Shown here piece after piece: positions 1 through 9,488 of a DNA stretch of 64,000 nt (its first letter is position 1; each line of letters starts with the position of its first letter). The position numbers were made by a program, and so were the translations under genes. The DNA is from Parageobacillus sp. KH3-4. GTDB lineage: Bacteria > Bacillota > Bacilli > Bacillales > Anoxybacillaceae. The notes under the pieces are model-generated. The model was not told the DNA's origin. It saw nothing but the letters and a program-made list of their open reading frames with translations, and did not search any database. The stretch is taken from assembly GCF_022846435.1 (NCBI RefSeq), contig NZ_AP025627.1, positions 716,001 through 780,000 on the forward strand. The letters run 5' to 3'.

Positions 1-118
1 TCCATATGCGATTGAAAAACAGGCATGGTTTACGTTTTATCACGACGCGTATTATCGGGCGCTAAAGTGGGACGAGAACGGAAATATCATTGCCCATGTT
101 AAACGAAACCTTTCGTGA
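1..118 (+). CDS. ytnP: YtnP-like metallo-beta-lactamase-fold hydrolase, C-terminal end (partial)
   Basis: Only the last 38 codons are present, open at the window edge and ending in TGA at 116-118. The tail contains the segment [16 protein letters not shown], which resembles the C-terminus of MBL-fold hydrolases of the YtnP type (described in B. subtilis as an acyl-homoserine-lactone-degrading lactonase). The metal-binding motif lies outside the window, so the function rests on the tail and on position: ytnP precedes ytzB and ytoP in B. subtilis. The gene converges on ytzB and is followed by a hairpin at 182-202. Confidence 0.6.
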   Translation, partial: PYAIEKQAWFTFYHDAYYRALKWDENGNIIAHVKRNLS

Positions 119-181
119 CGTTCATTGATTAAATATATAAAAAGGATTATCAAGGACAATTTGGTAAAGTCCACTCGCAGT

Positions 182-206
182 CCGGTGACTTTGAATCACC
201 GGAAAA
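182..206 (+). terminator. Hairpin after ytnP, possible terminator
   Basis: Arms CCGGTGA (182-188) and TCACCGG (196-202) form a perfect 7-bp stem with a 7-nt loop. AAAATTTT follows rather than a clean T-run, so termination may be weak. It lies between the convergent genes ytnP and ytzB. Confidence 0.45.
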
Positions 207-249
207 TTTTGCAGGATACCTCTTATTCAGTCGGGAGCCTGTGTGATTG

Positions 250-546
250 TTAAAGCGGGTTCGTTTCAATGATGGCTCCCGTGTAAGCGTCGATAATAAA
301 CTCGTATTGTTGATTATCGCGGCAAACTCCACCTTTGTATACCGTGTAGATGACATTGTTTTTTTTGTATGTTTCCGGATTTGTTTGAATCCATGAGCCG
401 CTGACTGATCCTTGGTGCTGTAAGGATGATTTTGCTAGCGAAAGCGCTTTTTCTGCAGAAATCATTCGCTGCTTGAGCCGCGTTGGGACGACATAAGCTG
501 CAGTAAAGCCAATGATTGCGCCAATTATAAATTTTTTCCAATTCAT
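250..546 (-). CDS. ytzB: YtzB-like small PepSY-domain membrane-anchored protein
   Basis: A 98-aa protein with an N-terminal hydrophobic segment (about residues 5-20, rich in Ile, Gly and Ala) followed by one PepSY-like repeat: a helix with SAEKALSLAKS, then strands ending in YEFIIDAYTGAIIETNP, the typical PepSY close. PepSY domains are usually extracytoplasmic and often inhibit or modulate peptidases; no target is known here. The ATG at 546 is chosen because a GGTGGAGGT ribosome site lies just upstream; a longer in-frame start at 561 would put that site inside the gene. Position next to ytoP matches B. subtilis ytzB. Confidence 0.75.
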   Translation of the reverse strand: MNWKKFIIGAIIGFTAAYVVPTRLKQRMISAEKALSLAKSSLQHQGSVSGSWIQTNPETYKKNNVIYTVYKGGVCRDNQQYEFIIDAYTGAIIETNPL

Positions 547-615
547 TGAAGAGACCTCCACCGTTTCTTGTCTATCGTTTAGTATATCTCATTTCGTCAA
601 TATATGTAAGGAAAG

Positions 616-644
616 TGGAAAAACGTTCTCTTGTCCGTTACAAT
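616..644 (+). promoter_or_regulatory. Candidate SigA promoter of ytoP
   Basis: TGGAAA at 616-621, a 17-bp spacer and TACAAT at 639-644, about 30 bp upstream of the ytoP start codon. Both boxes deviate from consensus (4/6 and 5/6). Confidence 0.5.
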
Positions 645-675
645 AAAAGTGATTAGAAAAAAGGAGTTAAGGACG

Positions 676-1752
676 ATGAATGCAGAAACGCTTCAACTGT
701 TTCAAACATTGACCGAATTGCCGGGGGCGCCGGGCAATGAACACGCAGTGCGGAAATTTATGCGCAAAGAGCTGGAAAAATACGCAGATGAAGTGGTGCA
801 AGACCGGCTTGGCAGCATTTTTGGCATCAAGCGCGGCGATGAAAGCGGCCCAACCGTGATGGTTGCGGGGCATATGGACGAAGTCGGCTTTATGGTCACT
901 GCTATTACCGATAATGGCATGATTCGTTTTCAGCCGCTCGGCGGCTGGTGGAATCAAGTATTGTTGGCACAGCGCGTGCAAATTATTACCGATAGCGGTC
1001 CAGTCGTTGGCGTTGTCAGCTCCATTCCGCCGCATTTATTGAGCGAGGAGCAGCGGAACAAACCGATGGAGATCAAAAACATGATTATTGACGTCGGTGC
1101 GGATGACCGTGAAGACGCGAAAAAGATGGGGATTAAACCGGGGCAACAAATTGTGCCGATTTGCCCGTTCACCCCGATGGCCAATCCGAAAAAAATTTTG
1201 GCAAAAGCGTGGGATAACCGCTATGGCTGTGGATTGGCAATTGAATTGCTGAAAGAACTGAAAGAGGAAAAACTGCCAAATGTGTTGTATTCCGGTGCCA
1301 CCGTCCAAGAAGAAGTTGGATTGCGCGGGGCGCAAACCGCAGCAGCAATGATTCAGCCAGATATCTTTTTCGCGCTCGATGCCAGTCCGGCGAATGATAT
1401 GACCGGAGACGAGAGAGAATTTGGGCATCTTGGAAAAGGGGCACTTGTCCGCATTTATGACCGTTCGATGGTGACCCATCGCGGTATGCGTGAATTTGTA
1501 TTGGATACAGCGGAAACGCATGGAATCCCGTATCAATTTTTCGTGTCGCCGGGCGGTGGAACGGATGCAGGACGCGTACATATTGCCAACAGCGGGGTGC
1601 CGTCTGCGGTGATCGGTATTTGTTCCCGGTATATTCATACACATGCGTCGATCATTCATGTCGATGATTATGTGGCAGCGAAGCAGCTGCTTATTGAACT
1701 TGTAAAGCGGTGCGACAAAGCAACAGTCGATGCCATTAAGAAAAATAGTTAA
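676..1752 (+). CDS. ytoP: M42-family aminopeptidase (glutamyl/deblocking type) YtoP
   Basis: A 358-aa zinc peptidase of the M42 family, expected to form a large tetrahedral cytoplasmic assembly that trims peptides from the N-terminus. Family hallmarks: AGHMDEVGF (metal-binding His and Asp near residue 66), AWDNRYGCG (bridging Asp), [10 protein letters not shown] (catalytic Glu and metal Glu), [10 protein letters not shown], and a C-terminal metal His in the IHTHASI region. The ATG at 676 follows GGAGTTAAGGACG; the earlier in-frame ATG at 631 lies within the promoter. Length matches B. subtilis YtoP. A terminator follows at 1762. Confidence 0.9.
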   Translation: MNAETLQLFQTLTELPGAPGNEHAVRKFMRKELEKYADEVVQDRLGSIFGIKRGDESGPTVMVAGHMDEVGFMVTAITDNGMIRFQPLGGWWNQVLLAQRVQIITDSGPVVGVVSSIPPHLLSEEQRNKPMEIKNMIIDVGADDREDAKKMGIKPGQQIVPICPFTPMANPKKILAKAWDNRYGCGLAIELLKELKEEKLPNVLYSGATVQEEVGLRGAQTAAAMIQPDIFFALDASPANDMTGDEREFGHLGKGALVRIYDRSMVTHRGMREFVLDTAETHGIPYQFFVSPGGGTDAGRVHIANSGVPSAVIGICSRYIHTHASIIHVDDYVAAKQLLIELVKRCDKATVDAIKKNS

Positions 1753-1761
1753 GCAATGTGG

Positions 1762-1791
1762 GAAGTCTTGTTTGACAAGGCTTCTCTTTTT
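1762..1791 (+). terminator. Terminator after ytoP
   Basis: GAAGTCTTG (1762-1770), loop TTTGA, CAAGGCTTC (1776-1784) with one G-T pair, then TCTTTTT. Confidence 0.7.
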
Positions 1792-1813
1792 CCGTAAAAA
1801 GGAGTGAGGAGCG

Positions 1814-2332
1814 ATGAAAATAGTTGCAATCGGTACAACCAATCAAGCGAAAATTGCAGCAGTAAAAGCGATTTTTTCTTCTGAGCAGTACGCGCTTGTG
1901 CCCACGAACGTGCCATCTGATGTTTCCGCCCAGCCGCTTTCCGACCGTGAGACGCGTCAAGGAGCGATGAATCGAGCGAAACATGCGTTAGAAAAAGAAA
2001 ACGCGGACATCGGCATCGGTTTGGAAGGCGGTGTGATGGAGATAGACGGGGAACTATGGCTTTGTAATTGGGGGGCGCTTGTCGACCGTGATGGCACCGT
2101 TATTACCGCCGGCGGAGCGCGCATTCCGCTTCCTTTGGAAGTGGCAAACGAAATCCGCGCTGGCAGAGAACTTGGAGATGTGATGGCACAATATACGGGG
2201 GAAAGAAACATCCGCCATAAAGAAGGGGCGATCGGCGTTTTTACAAACGGCCATGTCGACCGTGCCGGCATGTTCCACCATATTGTTCAGTTATTAGCAG
2301 GGCAATATGAATTTTTTTGTCAAAATCGCTGA
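1814..2332 (+). CDS. DUF84-family inosine/xanthosine triphosphatase
   Basis: A 172-aa protein of the YjjX/DUF84 family, which hydrolyses deaminated purine triphosphates (ITP, XTP) and so keeps them out of nucleic acids. Motifs seen: N-terminal GTTNQAKIAAVKAIF, a Ham1-like nucleotide-binding start; LSDRETRQGAMNRAK; and GIGLEGGV, the family core. The ATG at 1814 follows GGAGTGAGGAGCG. It sits 41 nt before ytpP with no terminator between, so co-transcription with the ytpPQR genes is likely. Function is inferred from the family. Confidence 0.85.
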   Translation: MKIVAIGTTNQAKIAAVKAIFSSEQYALVPTNVPSDVSAQPLSDRETRQGAMNRAKHALEKENADIGIGLEGGVMEIDGELWLCNWGALVDRDGTVITAGGARIPLPLEVANEIRAGRELGDVMAQYTGERNIRHKEGAIGVFTNGHVDRAGMFHHIVQLLAGQYEFFCQNR

Positions 2333-2373
2333 TTCGCGATATCATAAAAAAGACACGGAAAGGAGTTTTATCG

Positions 2374-2688
2374 ATGAAAACAATTGAAACAGCGGCACAA
2401 TACGAAGAAATAAAAAACACAAAAAAAGCAATATTCGTTTTTTCCGCTGATTGGTGTCCAGACTGCCGATTTATTCAGCCATTTTTGCCGGAAATCGAGC
2501 AAACTTTTTCCAAATATGAGTTCTATTACGTCGATCGCGACCAGTTGCTCGAAGTATGTCAGCAAGAAAATGTTTTTGGCATTCCAAGCTTTATTGCTTA
2601 TGACAACGGCAAAGAGTTAGGCCGGTTTGTCAGCAGAGACCGCAAAACGAAAGAGGAAGTCGAACGGTTCATCGGCGGCTTGTCATGA
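2374..2688 (+). CDS. ytpP: Thioredoxin-like protein YtpP
   Basis: A 104-aa single-domain thioredoxin fold. The active site is CPDC (Cys28 and Cys31, in WCPDC) and the cis-proline loop is FGIPS, both intact, so it should act as a cytoplasmic dithiol reductase or oxidant. The ATG at 2374 follows AAGGAGTTTTATCG; an upstream in-frame start at 2317 would overlap the preceding gene and lacks a ribosome site. It is followed after 16 nt by ytpQ. The in vivo substrate is unknown. Confidence 0.88.
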   Translation: MKTIETAAQYEEIKNTKKAIFVFSADWCPDCRFIQPFLPEIEQTFSKYEFYYVDRDQLLEVCQQENVFGIPSFIAYDNGKELGRFVSRDRKTKEEVERFIGGLS

Positions 2689-2704
2689 CATAGGGGGCGC
2701 ATCG

Positions 2705-3502
2705 ATGGATAGCAAACAAATGTATGAGCGAATAAAGAAAAAGCTTGCCCGCAATGATTGGACGTTTCAGTTTGACCGAAAAAAAGACACGCTCCGTATT
2801 GAAGATAAAGAAACGAAAAAGGGAGTAACGATTTCGCTTCCAGGTGTCATTGCAAAATGGCACGAACAAAAAGACGAAGCGATTGACGAAATTGTATATT
2901 ACGTTGAACAAGCGTTAAATACGATGCATGAAAAACATACGCTTTCCGGAAAAGAAAAAGATATTTACCCGGTCATCCGTTCGACGTCGTTTCCGAAGGA
3001 GACGAAAGAAGGAATCCCGCTTCTTTATGACGACCATACAGCGGAAACCCGCATTTATTATGCGCTTGACTTGGGTAACACGTATCGGCTGATCGACAAA
3101 AAGATGTTAGAACAAGAACAATGGAACGAAGAACGAATAAAAGAAATTGCCCGTTTCAACGTTCGTTCGCTGGATGTGACTGTCAAAGAGGACAAAGTGG
3201 CGGGAAATACGTTTTATTTCGTGAATACCAATGACGGCTATGACGCAAGCCGCATTTTAAACGAACCGTTTTTAGCGAAAATGAAAAAGAAAATAACGGG
3301 AACGATGGCGCTTGCTGTGCCCCATCAAGACGTGCTGATTATTGCCGATTTGCAAAATGAGGTTGGATACGATGTGCTTGCGCAAATGACGATGAGCTTT
3401 TTTGCGAGTGGACGAGTGCCGATTACCGCTTTATCATTTTTATATGAAGACGGGGAACTTGAACCGATTTTTATTTTAGGGAAAAATTATCGCAAAAAAT
3501 AA
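2705..3502 (+). CDS. ytpQ: YtpQ, UPF0354 (DUF1444) protein
   Basis: A 265-aa cytoplasmic protein with no membrane segment or signal peptide. The sequence fits the DUF1444/UPF0354 family conserved in Bacillaceae between ytpP and ytpR: a charged N-terminal part (residues 1-60, strand-rich with GVTISLPG) and a C-terminal alpha/beta part containing [15 protein letters not shown] and [18 protein letters not shown]. Biochemical function is unknown. The ATG at 2705 follows AGGGGGCG; an in-frame extension into ytpP lacks a ribosome site. It is the middle gene of a tight ytpP-ytpQ-ytpR set. Confidence 0.85.
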   Translation: MDSKQMYERIKKKLARNDWTFQFDRKKDTLRIEDKETKKGVTISLPGVIAKWHEQKDEAIDEIVYYVEQALNTMHEKHTLSGKEKDIYPVIRSTSFPKETKEGIPLLYDDHTAETRIYYALDLGNTYRLIDKKMLEQEQWNEERIKEIARFNVRSLDVTVKEDKVAGNTFYFVNTNDGYDASRILNEPFLAKMKKKITGTMALAVPHQDVLIIADLQNEVGYDVLAQMTMSFFASGRVPITALSFLYEDGELEPIFILGKNYRKK

Positions 3503-3522
3503 GGAAGAAAGGATGAGCGAGG

Positions 3523-4128
3523 ATGAACGTATTTTATAACCGTGAAGGAGTCGGCGATGTGTTGCTTGTTTCATTAAAGCCGATTCCGCAAGATCAGCGG
3601 GCGTTTGAAAAAAAAGGAGACGTCGTCCGCATCTTTGATGAAAAAACAGGAGAAACGGTAGGATATAATATTTTTCAAGCTTCTACTTATCATCATTTTG
3701 ACGGTAACGGCTTGCTGGAGCTGAACGAAAGCCTCGTTTCCGCGATTAACGATATATTGCAAAAAAATGGATGGAACGAAACGATTGAGGCCGATCTTTC
3801 GCCGAAATTTGTAGTTGGTTATGTAAAAGAGAAGAAGAAACATCCAAATGCGGATAAATTGAGCGTATGCCAAGTGGACGTTGGAACGGAAGTATTGCAA
3901 ATCGTATGCGGCGCGCCGAATGTGGAAGCGGGGCAGAAGGTCGTTGTTGCCAAAATCGGCGCGGTGATGCCGAGCGGACTTGTCATTCAAGAGGCGGAAT
4001 TGCGCGGTGTTCCGTCGTATGGAATGATTTGTTCCGCGCGCGAATTGGAATTGCCAAACGCTCCTCAAGAAAAAGGAATTTTAGTATTATCCGATGAATA
4101 TGAAGTGGGGCAGCCGTTCACTTGGTAA
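3523..4128 (+). CDS. ytpR: YtpR, stand-alone tRNA-binding (EMAP-II-like) domain protein
   Basis: A 201-aa protein. Residues 1-85 form the DUF4479 region; residues 90-200 are an OB-fold tRNA-binding domain like that at the N-terminus of PheRS beta, with [40 protein letters not shown] and [12 protein letters not shown]. This suggests binding of structured RNA or tRNA rather than catalysis. The ATG at 3523 follows GGATGAGCGAGG. A strong terminator ends the operon at 4138. Function beyond RNA binding is not known to me. Confidence 0.88.
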   Translation: MNVFYNREGVGDVLLVSLKPIPQDQRAFEKKGDVVRIFDEKTGETVGYNIFQASTYHHFDGNGLLELNESLVSAINDILQKNGWNETIEADLSPKFVVGYVKEKKKHPNADKLSVCQVDVGTEVLQIVCGAPNVEAGQKVVVAKIGAVMPSGLVIQEAELRGVPSYGMICSARELELPNAPQEKGILVLSDEYEVGQPFTW

Positions 4129-4137
4129 TGCGATGAT

Positions 4138-4168
4138 AGTCACTAGATCGATTCTAGTGACTTTTTTT
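4138..4168 (+). terminator. Terminator after ytpR
   Basis: AGTCACTAGA (4138-4147) pairs with TCTAGTGACT (4153-4162), followed by a T-run to 4168. Confidence 0.9.
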
Positions 4169-4202
4169 CCGAAACGAATTTAAAAGAAAGAGTGGTTGAG
4201 CG

Positions 4203-6383
4203 ATGAAATGGTTAAAACGTTTCGTTCGTTATTTGTTGGAAACCGAGGAGGAAGAACAATACGTTTCGTCGCGGAAAAAACAGCGGAAGAAACTTTCTTC
4301 TTCCCAACTGGACGTCAAGGTAATGTATCAATATCCAAAAGGGAACTTTCGTTTTCCGCTTATTCCGGATGAACCGGTATCGGAACGCCGCCGCCATCCA
4401 TCATTTCGCCAAGAGCATTCTGATTATTTGTTAAGATATGTGGACGAAAATCATCAACAAAATAGTTTGGATGATTTGGAAAAAAAGCCGTTTCGTCCTT
4501 CTGATGTGCCGTCGCCGATTTATGGATATAAAAGAGTAACGAAAAAGAACGAGCCTGCAGTAGAATGGGAGCTGCCGTCTCGTTCGCGAGAAGGGGAAAC
4601 GGAGATATTGCCATCTGTTCCGAAAGAAACAACAGACGAAATCAGCGTTCGTGAGCCAGCATCGCCGGAACGGTTGGAGGAGAACGAAAAAGAGTTCGTA
4701 AACGATGATGCGCAAGAAAAAGAAGGCGGACTCCCTTCGGCAAAAGGCGAAGAAAGTGAGCAAGACGAAGCGAAGACAGAGGAAAAAGAGACAAATTTGC
4801 AAAATTTACAAGAAACAAAGAACGATATGACTGAAGACAATGATCATCGTACGAACAAACAAGCGTCACATACGGCACGTTCTCGCATTCCATATAACGT
4901 GATAATGTTAAAACAAGATCGAAAAAAATGGGAAGAAAAAAAGCAGCCTCCTGCCAATGGATACACCTTCCCGCCGCTATCGCTGTTAGAACGGCCGCGG
5001 CAAAGACAAGAAAGCGATGAACAATGGATTCGCGAACAATGCGCACGGCTGAATCGGACATTTGCCAGTTTCCACATTGGCGCCAAAGTGGTCCACACGA
5101 CACAAGGGCCGACGGTAACGCGGTTTGAAGTGCAGCCAGACCTTGGAGTCAAAGTAAGCAAAATCACGAATTTAGCGGATGATATTAAACTGAATTTGGC
5201 GGCAAAAGATATCCGGATTGAAGCGCCGATCCCGGGAAAAAGTACGATTGGCATCGAAGTCCCGAACTTAAAAAGCCGTCCTGTATTCATCCGGGAAATT
5301 TTAGAAAGCGATGCGTTTCGCAATAACCCATCTCCATTGACGGTTGCGCTTGGGCTTGATATATCGGGGACGCCAGTGGTTACCGATTTAAAAAAGATGC
5401 CGCACGGATTGATTGCTGGAGCGACAGGTTCAGGAAAAAGCGTATGCATCAATGCGATGATTGTCAGTTTGTTGTATAAAGCTGCTCCGCATGAAGTGAA
5501 AATGCTTCTGATTGACCCGAAAATGGTAGAGCTCGCTCCGTATAATGATATTCCGCATCTTGTCAGCCCGGTCATTACCGATGTGAAGGCGGCGACGGGG
5601 GCGCTGAAATGGGCGGTGGAAGAAATGGAGCGGCGGTATGAACTTTTCGCCCATACAGGTGTTCGTGACATTCAAAAATACAATGAGCTTGTGAAACAGA
5701 AAGGGAGCCTTGAACATCACCTTCCGTATATCGTTATTATCATTGATGAGCTGGCCGATTTAATGATGGTAGCGCCGGCGGATGTTGAAGAAGCGATTTG
5801 CCGTATCGCGCAAAAGGCAAGGGCGTGCGGAATTCATTTAGTTGTTGCGACACAGCGCCCATCCGTTGACGTAATTACTGGGCTAATCAAAGCGAATATC
5901 CCGACAAGGATCGCCTTTTCTGTTTCTTCACAAGTCGATTCGCGGACGATTATCGATGTAAACGGCGCGGAAAAATTGCTTGGGCGCGGCGACATGCTGT
6001 TTTTAGAAAACGGCGCATCGAAAACGGTGCGTGTGCAAGGTAATTTCGTATCGGACGAAGAAATTGAGCGGGTCGTCGCCCATGTGAAAGCGCAGATGGC
6101 GCCTTCTTATTTGTTTCAGCAAGATGATTTTGCCAAAAAGACGATTGCCAATCATGAAGAAGACGAACTTTTTTATGAAGCTTGCGAGTTTGTCGTGCAG
6201 CAAGGAGGAGCTTCTACGTCAAGTTTGCAGCGTCATTTTCGCATCGGCTATAATCGCGCAGCGCGCTTAATCGAGATGATGGAAGAACAAGGCATTGTTT
6301 CGGAAGCGCGCGGCAGCAAACCGCGGGACGTGTTAATTACGGAAGAGGAATTGGCGAATTTGCAAGAAAATAGTATGATATGA
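4203..6383 (+). CDS. sftA: DNA translocase SftA (FtsK/SpoIIIE family)
   Basis: A 726-aa ATP-driven DNA pump that clears chromosome from the closing division septum. N-terminal 1-230 is highly charged, rich in Glu and Lys and probably disordered, without the membrane segments of SpoIIIE or FtsK, which is the SftA trait. The motor follows: Walker A GATGSGKS at about 406-413, LIDPKMVEL, Walker [14 protein letters not shown] near 510, and the [12 protein letters not shown] motif. The last 65 residues form the winged-helix gamma domain that reads orienting sequences. B. subtilis SftA is longer (about 950 aa); the difference is in the linker. The ribosome site before ATG 4203 is weak (AAAGAGTGG). 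Confidence 0.92.
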   Translation: MKWLKRFVRYLLETEEEEQYVSSRKKQRKKLSSSQLDVKVMYQYPKGNFRFPLIPDEPVSERRRHPSFRQEHSDYLLRYVDENHQQNSLDDLEKKPFRPSDVPSPIYGYKRVTKKNEPAVEWELPSRSREGETEILPSVPKETTDEISVREPASPERLEENEKEFVNDDAQEKEGGLPSAKGEESEQDEAKTEEKETNLQNLQETKNDMTEDNDHRTNKQASHTARSRIPYNVIMLKQDRKKWEEKKQPPANGYTFPPLSLLERPRQRQESDEQWIREQCARLNRTFASFHIGAKVVHTTQGPTVTRFEVQPDLGVKVSKITNLADDIKLNLAAKDIRIEAPIPGKSTIGIEVPNLKSRPVFIREILESDAFRNNPSPLTVALGLDISGTPVVTDLKKMPHGLIAGATGSGKSVCINAMIVSLLYKAAPHEVKMLLIDPKMVELAPYNDIPHLVSPVITDVKAATGALKWAVEEMERRYELFAHTGVRDIQKYNELVKQKGSLEHHLPYIVIIIDELADLMMVAPADVEEAICRIAQKARACGIHLVVATQRPSVDVITGLIKANIPTRIAFSVSSQVDSRTIIDVNGAEKLLGRGDMLFLENGASKTVRVQGNFVSDEEIERVVAHVKAQMAPSYLFQQDDFAKKTIANHEEDELFYEACEFVVQQGGASTSSLQRHFRIGYNRAARLIEMMEEQGIVSEARGSKPRDVLITEEELANLQENSMI

Positions 6384-6600
6384 TAGAACATGTGTGTAAT
6401 GACATCATACGGCTTTTTCAAAATTCATATCGGCTTTACCGGCGATTATTGGTAAACGGAAAGCATCAGGCGGAAGCAGGCGGGAGGAAAAGCGCCCCAA
6501 TCCAAGCTTAAAAAGAGGGGTTGAGCGGAAATTAAGGGTCGCTGGTAGGGGAAGCTGATAGGGGGATTGCCCCGTCAGTTTTCTTTTTTGATGCATTCAT
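6384..6600 (+). ncRNA. Candidate structured RNA or long 3' UTR between sftA and murC
   Basis: This stretch has no convincing reading frame on either strand but is rich in short inverted repeats: TTTACC with GGTAAA near 6435-6455, a purine-rich block with GGCGGGAGG, and a final GC-rich hairpin at 6556-6580 followed by a T-run. It could be the sftA 3' UTR with a terminator, or a separate small RNA. I do not recognise a known RNA family and find no clear promoter inside it. Confidence 0.3.
6556..6590 (+). terminator. Terminator between sftA and murC
   Basis: CTGATAGGGG pairs with CCCCGTCAG around a short GATTG loop, followed by TTTTCTTTTTT. It closes the sftA transcript or the candidate RNA upstream. 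Confidence 0.75.
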
Positions 6601-6622
6601 AGTTTTTCGGAGAAAACAGTGT

Positions 6623-6628
6623 TATAAT
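6623..6628 (+). promoter_or_regulatory. Candidate -10 box of the murC promoter
   Basis: A perfect TATAAT at 6623-6628, downstream of the terminator and about 100 nt before the murC start. No good -35 box is seen 16-18 bp upstream. Confidence 0.4.
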
Positions 6629-6729
6629 GATAAAATGTGAGAATACATATCGTAAAATGAAGTAGATGGCAAAACTAGATAAACGTCATATACTGTCTTA
6701 CAGATAGACGATCGTTGGAGGGCTTCGTT

Positions 6730-8034
6730 ATGACTGTTTACCATTTTGTTGGCATTAAAGGAACAGGAATGAGCGCATTGGCGCAAGTTCTTCATGATAT
6801 GAACTATACGGTCCAAGGTTCAGATGTTGAGAAGCGTTTTTTTACACAAAAAGCATTAGAGGAGCGAGGGATTCCCATTTTGCCCTTTAACAAAGAAAAT
6901 ATTAAACCGGGTTATACGGTGATCGCTGGCAACGCTTTTCCTGATACACACGAGGAAATACAAGCTGCTTATGAATTAGGGGTTCCTGTGATCCGGTACC
7001 ATCGCTTTTTAGGGGAATTTTTACAAAAATTTACAAGCATTGCGGTGGCAGGATCGCACGGAAAAACGTCGACGACTGGCTTGCTTGCCCATGTGATGCA
7101 AGGGGCGCATTCCACATCGTATTTAATTGGTGACGGAACAGGAAAAGGAATAGAAGGAAGCAAATATTTCGTATTTGAGGCATGTGAATATCGCCGCCAT
7201 TTCTTATCCTATTTCCCAGATTATGCAATCATGACAAACATTGATTTTGACCATCCTGATTATTTTGCTAATATCGACGATGTGTTTTCTGCGTTTCAAG
7301 AAATGGCGTTGCAAGTGAAAAAAGGGATTATCGCTTGCGGAGACGATGAATATTTACAAAAAATCAAAGCGAAAGTGCCAGTGCTGTTTTACGGATTTGG
7401 CGATGATAATGATTTCCAAGCGCGTAACGTGGTGAAAACAACAGAAGGAACATCGTTTGACGTGTTTGTTCGCAATACGTTTTTCGCTTCATTTGAAATT
7501 CCGCGCTTTGGCGACCATAACGTATTAAATGCGCTTGCCGTTATCGCGCTTTGTCATTATGAAGAAGTCGATGTCCACATTATTCAAGAACGGTTAAAAA
7601 CGTTCCAAGGTGTGAAACGCCGTTTTAGTGAAAAAATGCTTGGCAATCAAATTTTGATTGATGACTATGCCCATCATCCGCGGGAAATTATTGCAACGAT
7701 TGATGCGGCGAGACAGAAATATCCGGGACGCGAAATTGTTGCGATTTTTCAGCCGCATACGTATACGCGAACGCAAGCGTTTTTGCGAGAATTTGCCGAA
7801 AGCTTGCAGCAAGCTGACCAAGTGTATTTATGTGATATATTTGGCTCTGCTCGCGAGCATCACGGCAAATTATCGATTCAAGATTTACAAGCGCAAATTC
7901 CGAATTCCCGGCTTATTCAAGAAGATGATACATCCGTGTTAAAGCGGCATGAAAACGCGGTATTAATTTTTATGGGCGCAGGAGATATCCAAAAGTTTCA
8001 AGAAGCGTATGAGCGGACGGTTCGTTCGGTATAG
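6730..8034 (+). CDS. murC: UDP-N-acetylmuramate--L-alanine ligase MurC
   Basis: A 434-aa cytoplasmic Mur ligase that adds the first L-Ala of the peptidoglycan stem peptide using ATP. Domains in order: N-terminal Rossmann domain with [13 protein letters not shown] binding UDP-MurNAc, central ATPase with P-loop [10 protein letters not shown] at about 108-117 and NIDFDHPD, and C-terminal Rossmann domain with [10 protein letters not shown] and FQPHTYTRT. Length fits MurC. The ATG at 6730 is chosen because GGAGGG lies 8 nt upstream; a TTG at 6715 would place that site inside the gene. Position after sftA is the usual Bacillaceae order. Confidence 0.96.
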   Translation: MTVYHFVGIKGTGMSALAQVLHDMNYTVQGSDVEKRFFTQKALEERGIPILPFNKENIKPGYTVIAGNAFPDTHEEIQAAYELGVPVIRYHRFLGEFLQKFTSIAVAGSHGKTSTTGLLAHVMQGAHSTSYLIGDGTGKGIEGSKYFVFEACEYRRHFLSYFPDYAIMTNIDFDHPDYFANIDDVFSAFQEMALQVKKGIIACGDDEYLQKIKAKVPVLFYGFGDDNDFQARNVVKTTEGTSFDVFVRNTFFASFEIPRFGDHNVLNALAVIALCHYEEVDVHIIQERLKTFQGVKRRFSEKMLGNQILIDDYAHHPREIIATIDAARQKYPGREIVAIFQPHTYTRTQAFLREFAESLQQADQVYLCDIFGSAREHHGKLSIQDLQAQIPNSRLIQEDDTSVLKRHENAVLIFMGAGDIQKFQEAYERTVRSV

Positions 8035-8044
8035 CAAAGAAAAG

Positions 8045-8087
8045 AAAAAACGAGCTAGGCATCGATTCGCCTGCTCGTTTTTTCTCA
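8045..8087 (+). terminator. Terminator after murC
   Basis: ACGAGC-TAGGC pairs with GCC-TGCTCGT around ATCGATTC, flanked by an A-run and a T-run. Confidence 0.85.
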
Positions 8088-8183
8088 ACATTGCCGGATT
8101 TAGCGGTTTGCACTAATAGTTAGCGAAATGGCATACGCGCGTATGATTAAAATGGTGAGAACGGCTCCATCGCGTTCCTAACA

Positions 8184-8208
8184 ATTGTATGGATTTCTCT
8201 GCGGGTAT
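8184..8208 (+). promoter_or_regulatory. Possible SigB-type promoter of ytxGHJ
   Basis: GGGTAT at 8203-8208 matches the SigB -10 box exactly; the best -35 match at normal spacing (ATTGTA at 8184) agrees in only 3 of 6 positions. In B. subtilis ytxGHJ is a general-stress operon under SigB and SigH, which is why I looked here. Confidence 0.3.
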
Positions 8209-8277
8209 CCTTGCAGGAATTTGTCGAATAGACGTCGAACGTTTGAAAAAGAGGAATACTAGCAAGGAGGAAACCAA

Positions 8278-8697
8278 GTGAAAATTATCTTATACGCCAG
8301 CATCGCATTAATTGCCGTTTCTTTTTTCATATTGGTCGTCTATATTGCAAGAACGCTAGCGGCATTGCAGGAAACGATTCGCCGTGTGACGGCGGCCATC
8401 GACCATATGGATAAAGAAGTGCAAAGCATTGCCGCTGAAACGACGCAGCTGTTGAAAAAAACGAACGCGCTTGCCGACGGTGTGCAAAAAAAAGTGGAAG
8501 GATTGAATTCGCTCGTCCACGCTGTAAGCGATGTCAGTTCTACCGTCCAATCGTTTAACCGTTCGCTGCAGCAAATTTCTGCGTCTGTGACAAAGCAAGT
8601 AGAGACACATCAAGAAAAAGTTGTAAAAGTAATGCAATGGGGAAATGCTTTGATGGAAATATGGGAAAAATGGAAGGAAAGAAGACAAAAAAGATGA
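8278..8697 (+). CDS. ytxG: YtxG, DUF948 general stress protein
   Basis: A 139-aa protein with one N-terminal membrane segment (about residues 4-24) followed by a long helical, heptad-rich part (residues 30-125). This is the DUF948 layout of a membrane-anchored coiled-coil protein. The start is GTG at 8278 behind AAGGAGG. It is the first gene of ytxG-ytxH-ytxJ, a general-stress operon in B. subtilis; the molecular role is unknown. Confidence 0.85.
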   Translation: MKIILYASIALIAVSFFILVVYIARTLAALQETIRRVTAAIDHMDKEVQSIAAETTQLLKKTNALADGVQKKVEGLNSLVHAVSDVSSTVQSFNRSLQQISASVTKQVETHQEKVVKVMQWGNALMEIWEKWKERRQKR

Positions 8698-8712
8698 AGG
8701 AGGTTATGTTGG

Positions 8713-9096
8713 ATGGCAAAAAATAATGGTGGCTTTTTGCTAGGGGCGATTGTCGGTGGGGTTGCTGGCGCAGTGGCAGCACTGCTGTTGACGAGCGAGA
8801 AAGGCAAACGATGGATTGCGGAAATGAATGAGACAGGAAAATTGGAGCCGGTGAAAACAACGGCGACGGAATGGTTAGAAATAGCTAAAGAAAAAACGAA
8901 AGAAGTAACGAAATTTATTCCAATTGGAAAAGCGGATCAACAGCGCTTTTCTTCTGAGTCGGAAACGCCGTCCATTTCAACTTCAATGTCGCCGGGTGAG
9001 GCGAATAAAGAAAATATCGAAAAACTGCTGAAAGAAGCAGAAGAAGCGTTCGATGATGCGGAGCAAAAACTGCAAAGACAAAATGAAACGGAGTGA
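8713..9096 (+). CDS. ytxH: YtxH-family general stress protein
   Basis: A 127-aa protein with a Gly/Ala-rich hydrophobic N-terminus (residues 7-27, including GAIVGGVAGAVAALLL) directly followed by TSEKGKRW, the signature of the YtxH family. The rest is charged and helical with an acidic tail. Probably membrane-associated. GGAGG lies about 10 nt before ATG 8713. It lies 15 nt after ytxG, and its stop codon overlaps the ytxJ ribosome-site region, so the three genes are likely co-translated. Confidence 0.85.
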   Translation: MAKNNGGFLLGAIVGGVAGAVAALLLTSEKGKRWIAEMNETGKLEPVKTTATEWLEIAKEKTKEVTKFIPIGKADQQRFSSESETPSISTSMSPGEANKENIEKLLKEAEEAFDDAEQKLQRQNETE

Positions 9097-9101
9097 TCAA
9101 A

Positions 9102-9437
9102 GTGGGAAAGCAGAAACTGGAGACAGTTGAACAGTTTCAAAAAGCGTTAAAAGAGGGGGAGCGGTTTTTATTCATCAAACACAGTCTTACATGCCCAATT
9201 AGCCAAGCGGCGTTTCAAGAATATGAAAAGTTTGTAGCCGACTATCCGGAAGTGGATACATATTATTTGTTTGTGCAAGAAGCGCGTCCACTTTCGAATT
9301 ATATTGCCGAAACGTTTGGCGTGAAACATGAATCGCCGCAGGCCCTTTTGTTTGAAAATGGGGCTGTCACATGGCACGCGTCGCATTGGAATATTACGTA
9401 TGATGCCTTGAAAAAGCATATCGTTCAAGCACCGTAA
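9102..9437 (+). CDS. ytxJ: YtxJ, monothiol thioredoxin-fold bacillithiol-system protein
   Basis: A 111-aa thioredoxin-fold protein of the DUF2847/YtxJ family. The single active-site cysteine is Cys31 in TCPIS, the position of the first Cys of CxxC, with Ser in place of the second. This is the layout of a monothiol bacilliredoxin, inferred to remove bacillithiol from oxidised proteins. GTG at 9102 is preferred because GGAG at 9090-9093 is 8 nt upstream; a GTG at 9093 is possible but lacks a site. It is the last gene of the ytxGHJ operon. Confidence 0.82.
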   Translation: MGKQKLETVEQFQKALKEGERFLFIKHSLTCPISQAAFQEYEKFVADYPEVDTYYLFVQEARPLSNYIAETFGVKHESPQALLFENGAVTWHASHWNITYDALKKHIVQAP

Positions 9438-9488
9438 GAACGAGCTTTTCGTGTGGCGGATGCTCCGACCAATGAAACGGAGAGAGCG

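Noticed and set aside
1-118. Quorum-quenching activity of the first gene
   Set aside because: Only the C-terminal tail is in the window, so the metal site cannot be checked.
1036-1842. Long reverse frame opposite ytoP
   Set aside because: Shadow of ytoP; product is Cys-, His- and Arg-rich and matches nothing I know.
6405-6596. Reverse reading frame of 63 codons between sftA and murC
   Set aside because: It begins inside the terminator hairpin and has no ribosome site; codon choice is unlike its neighbours.
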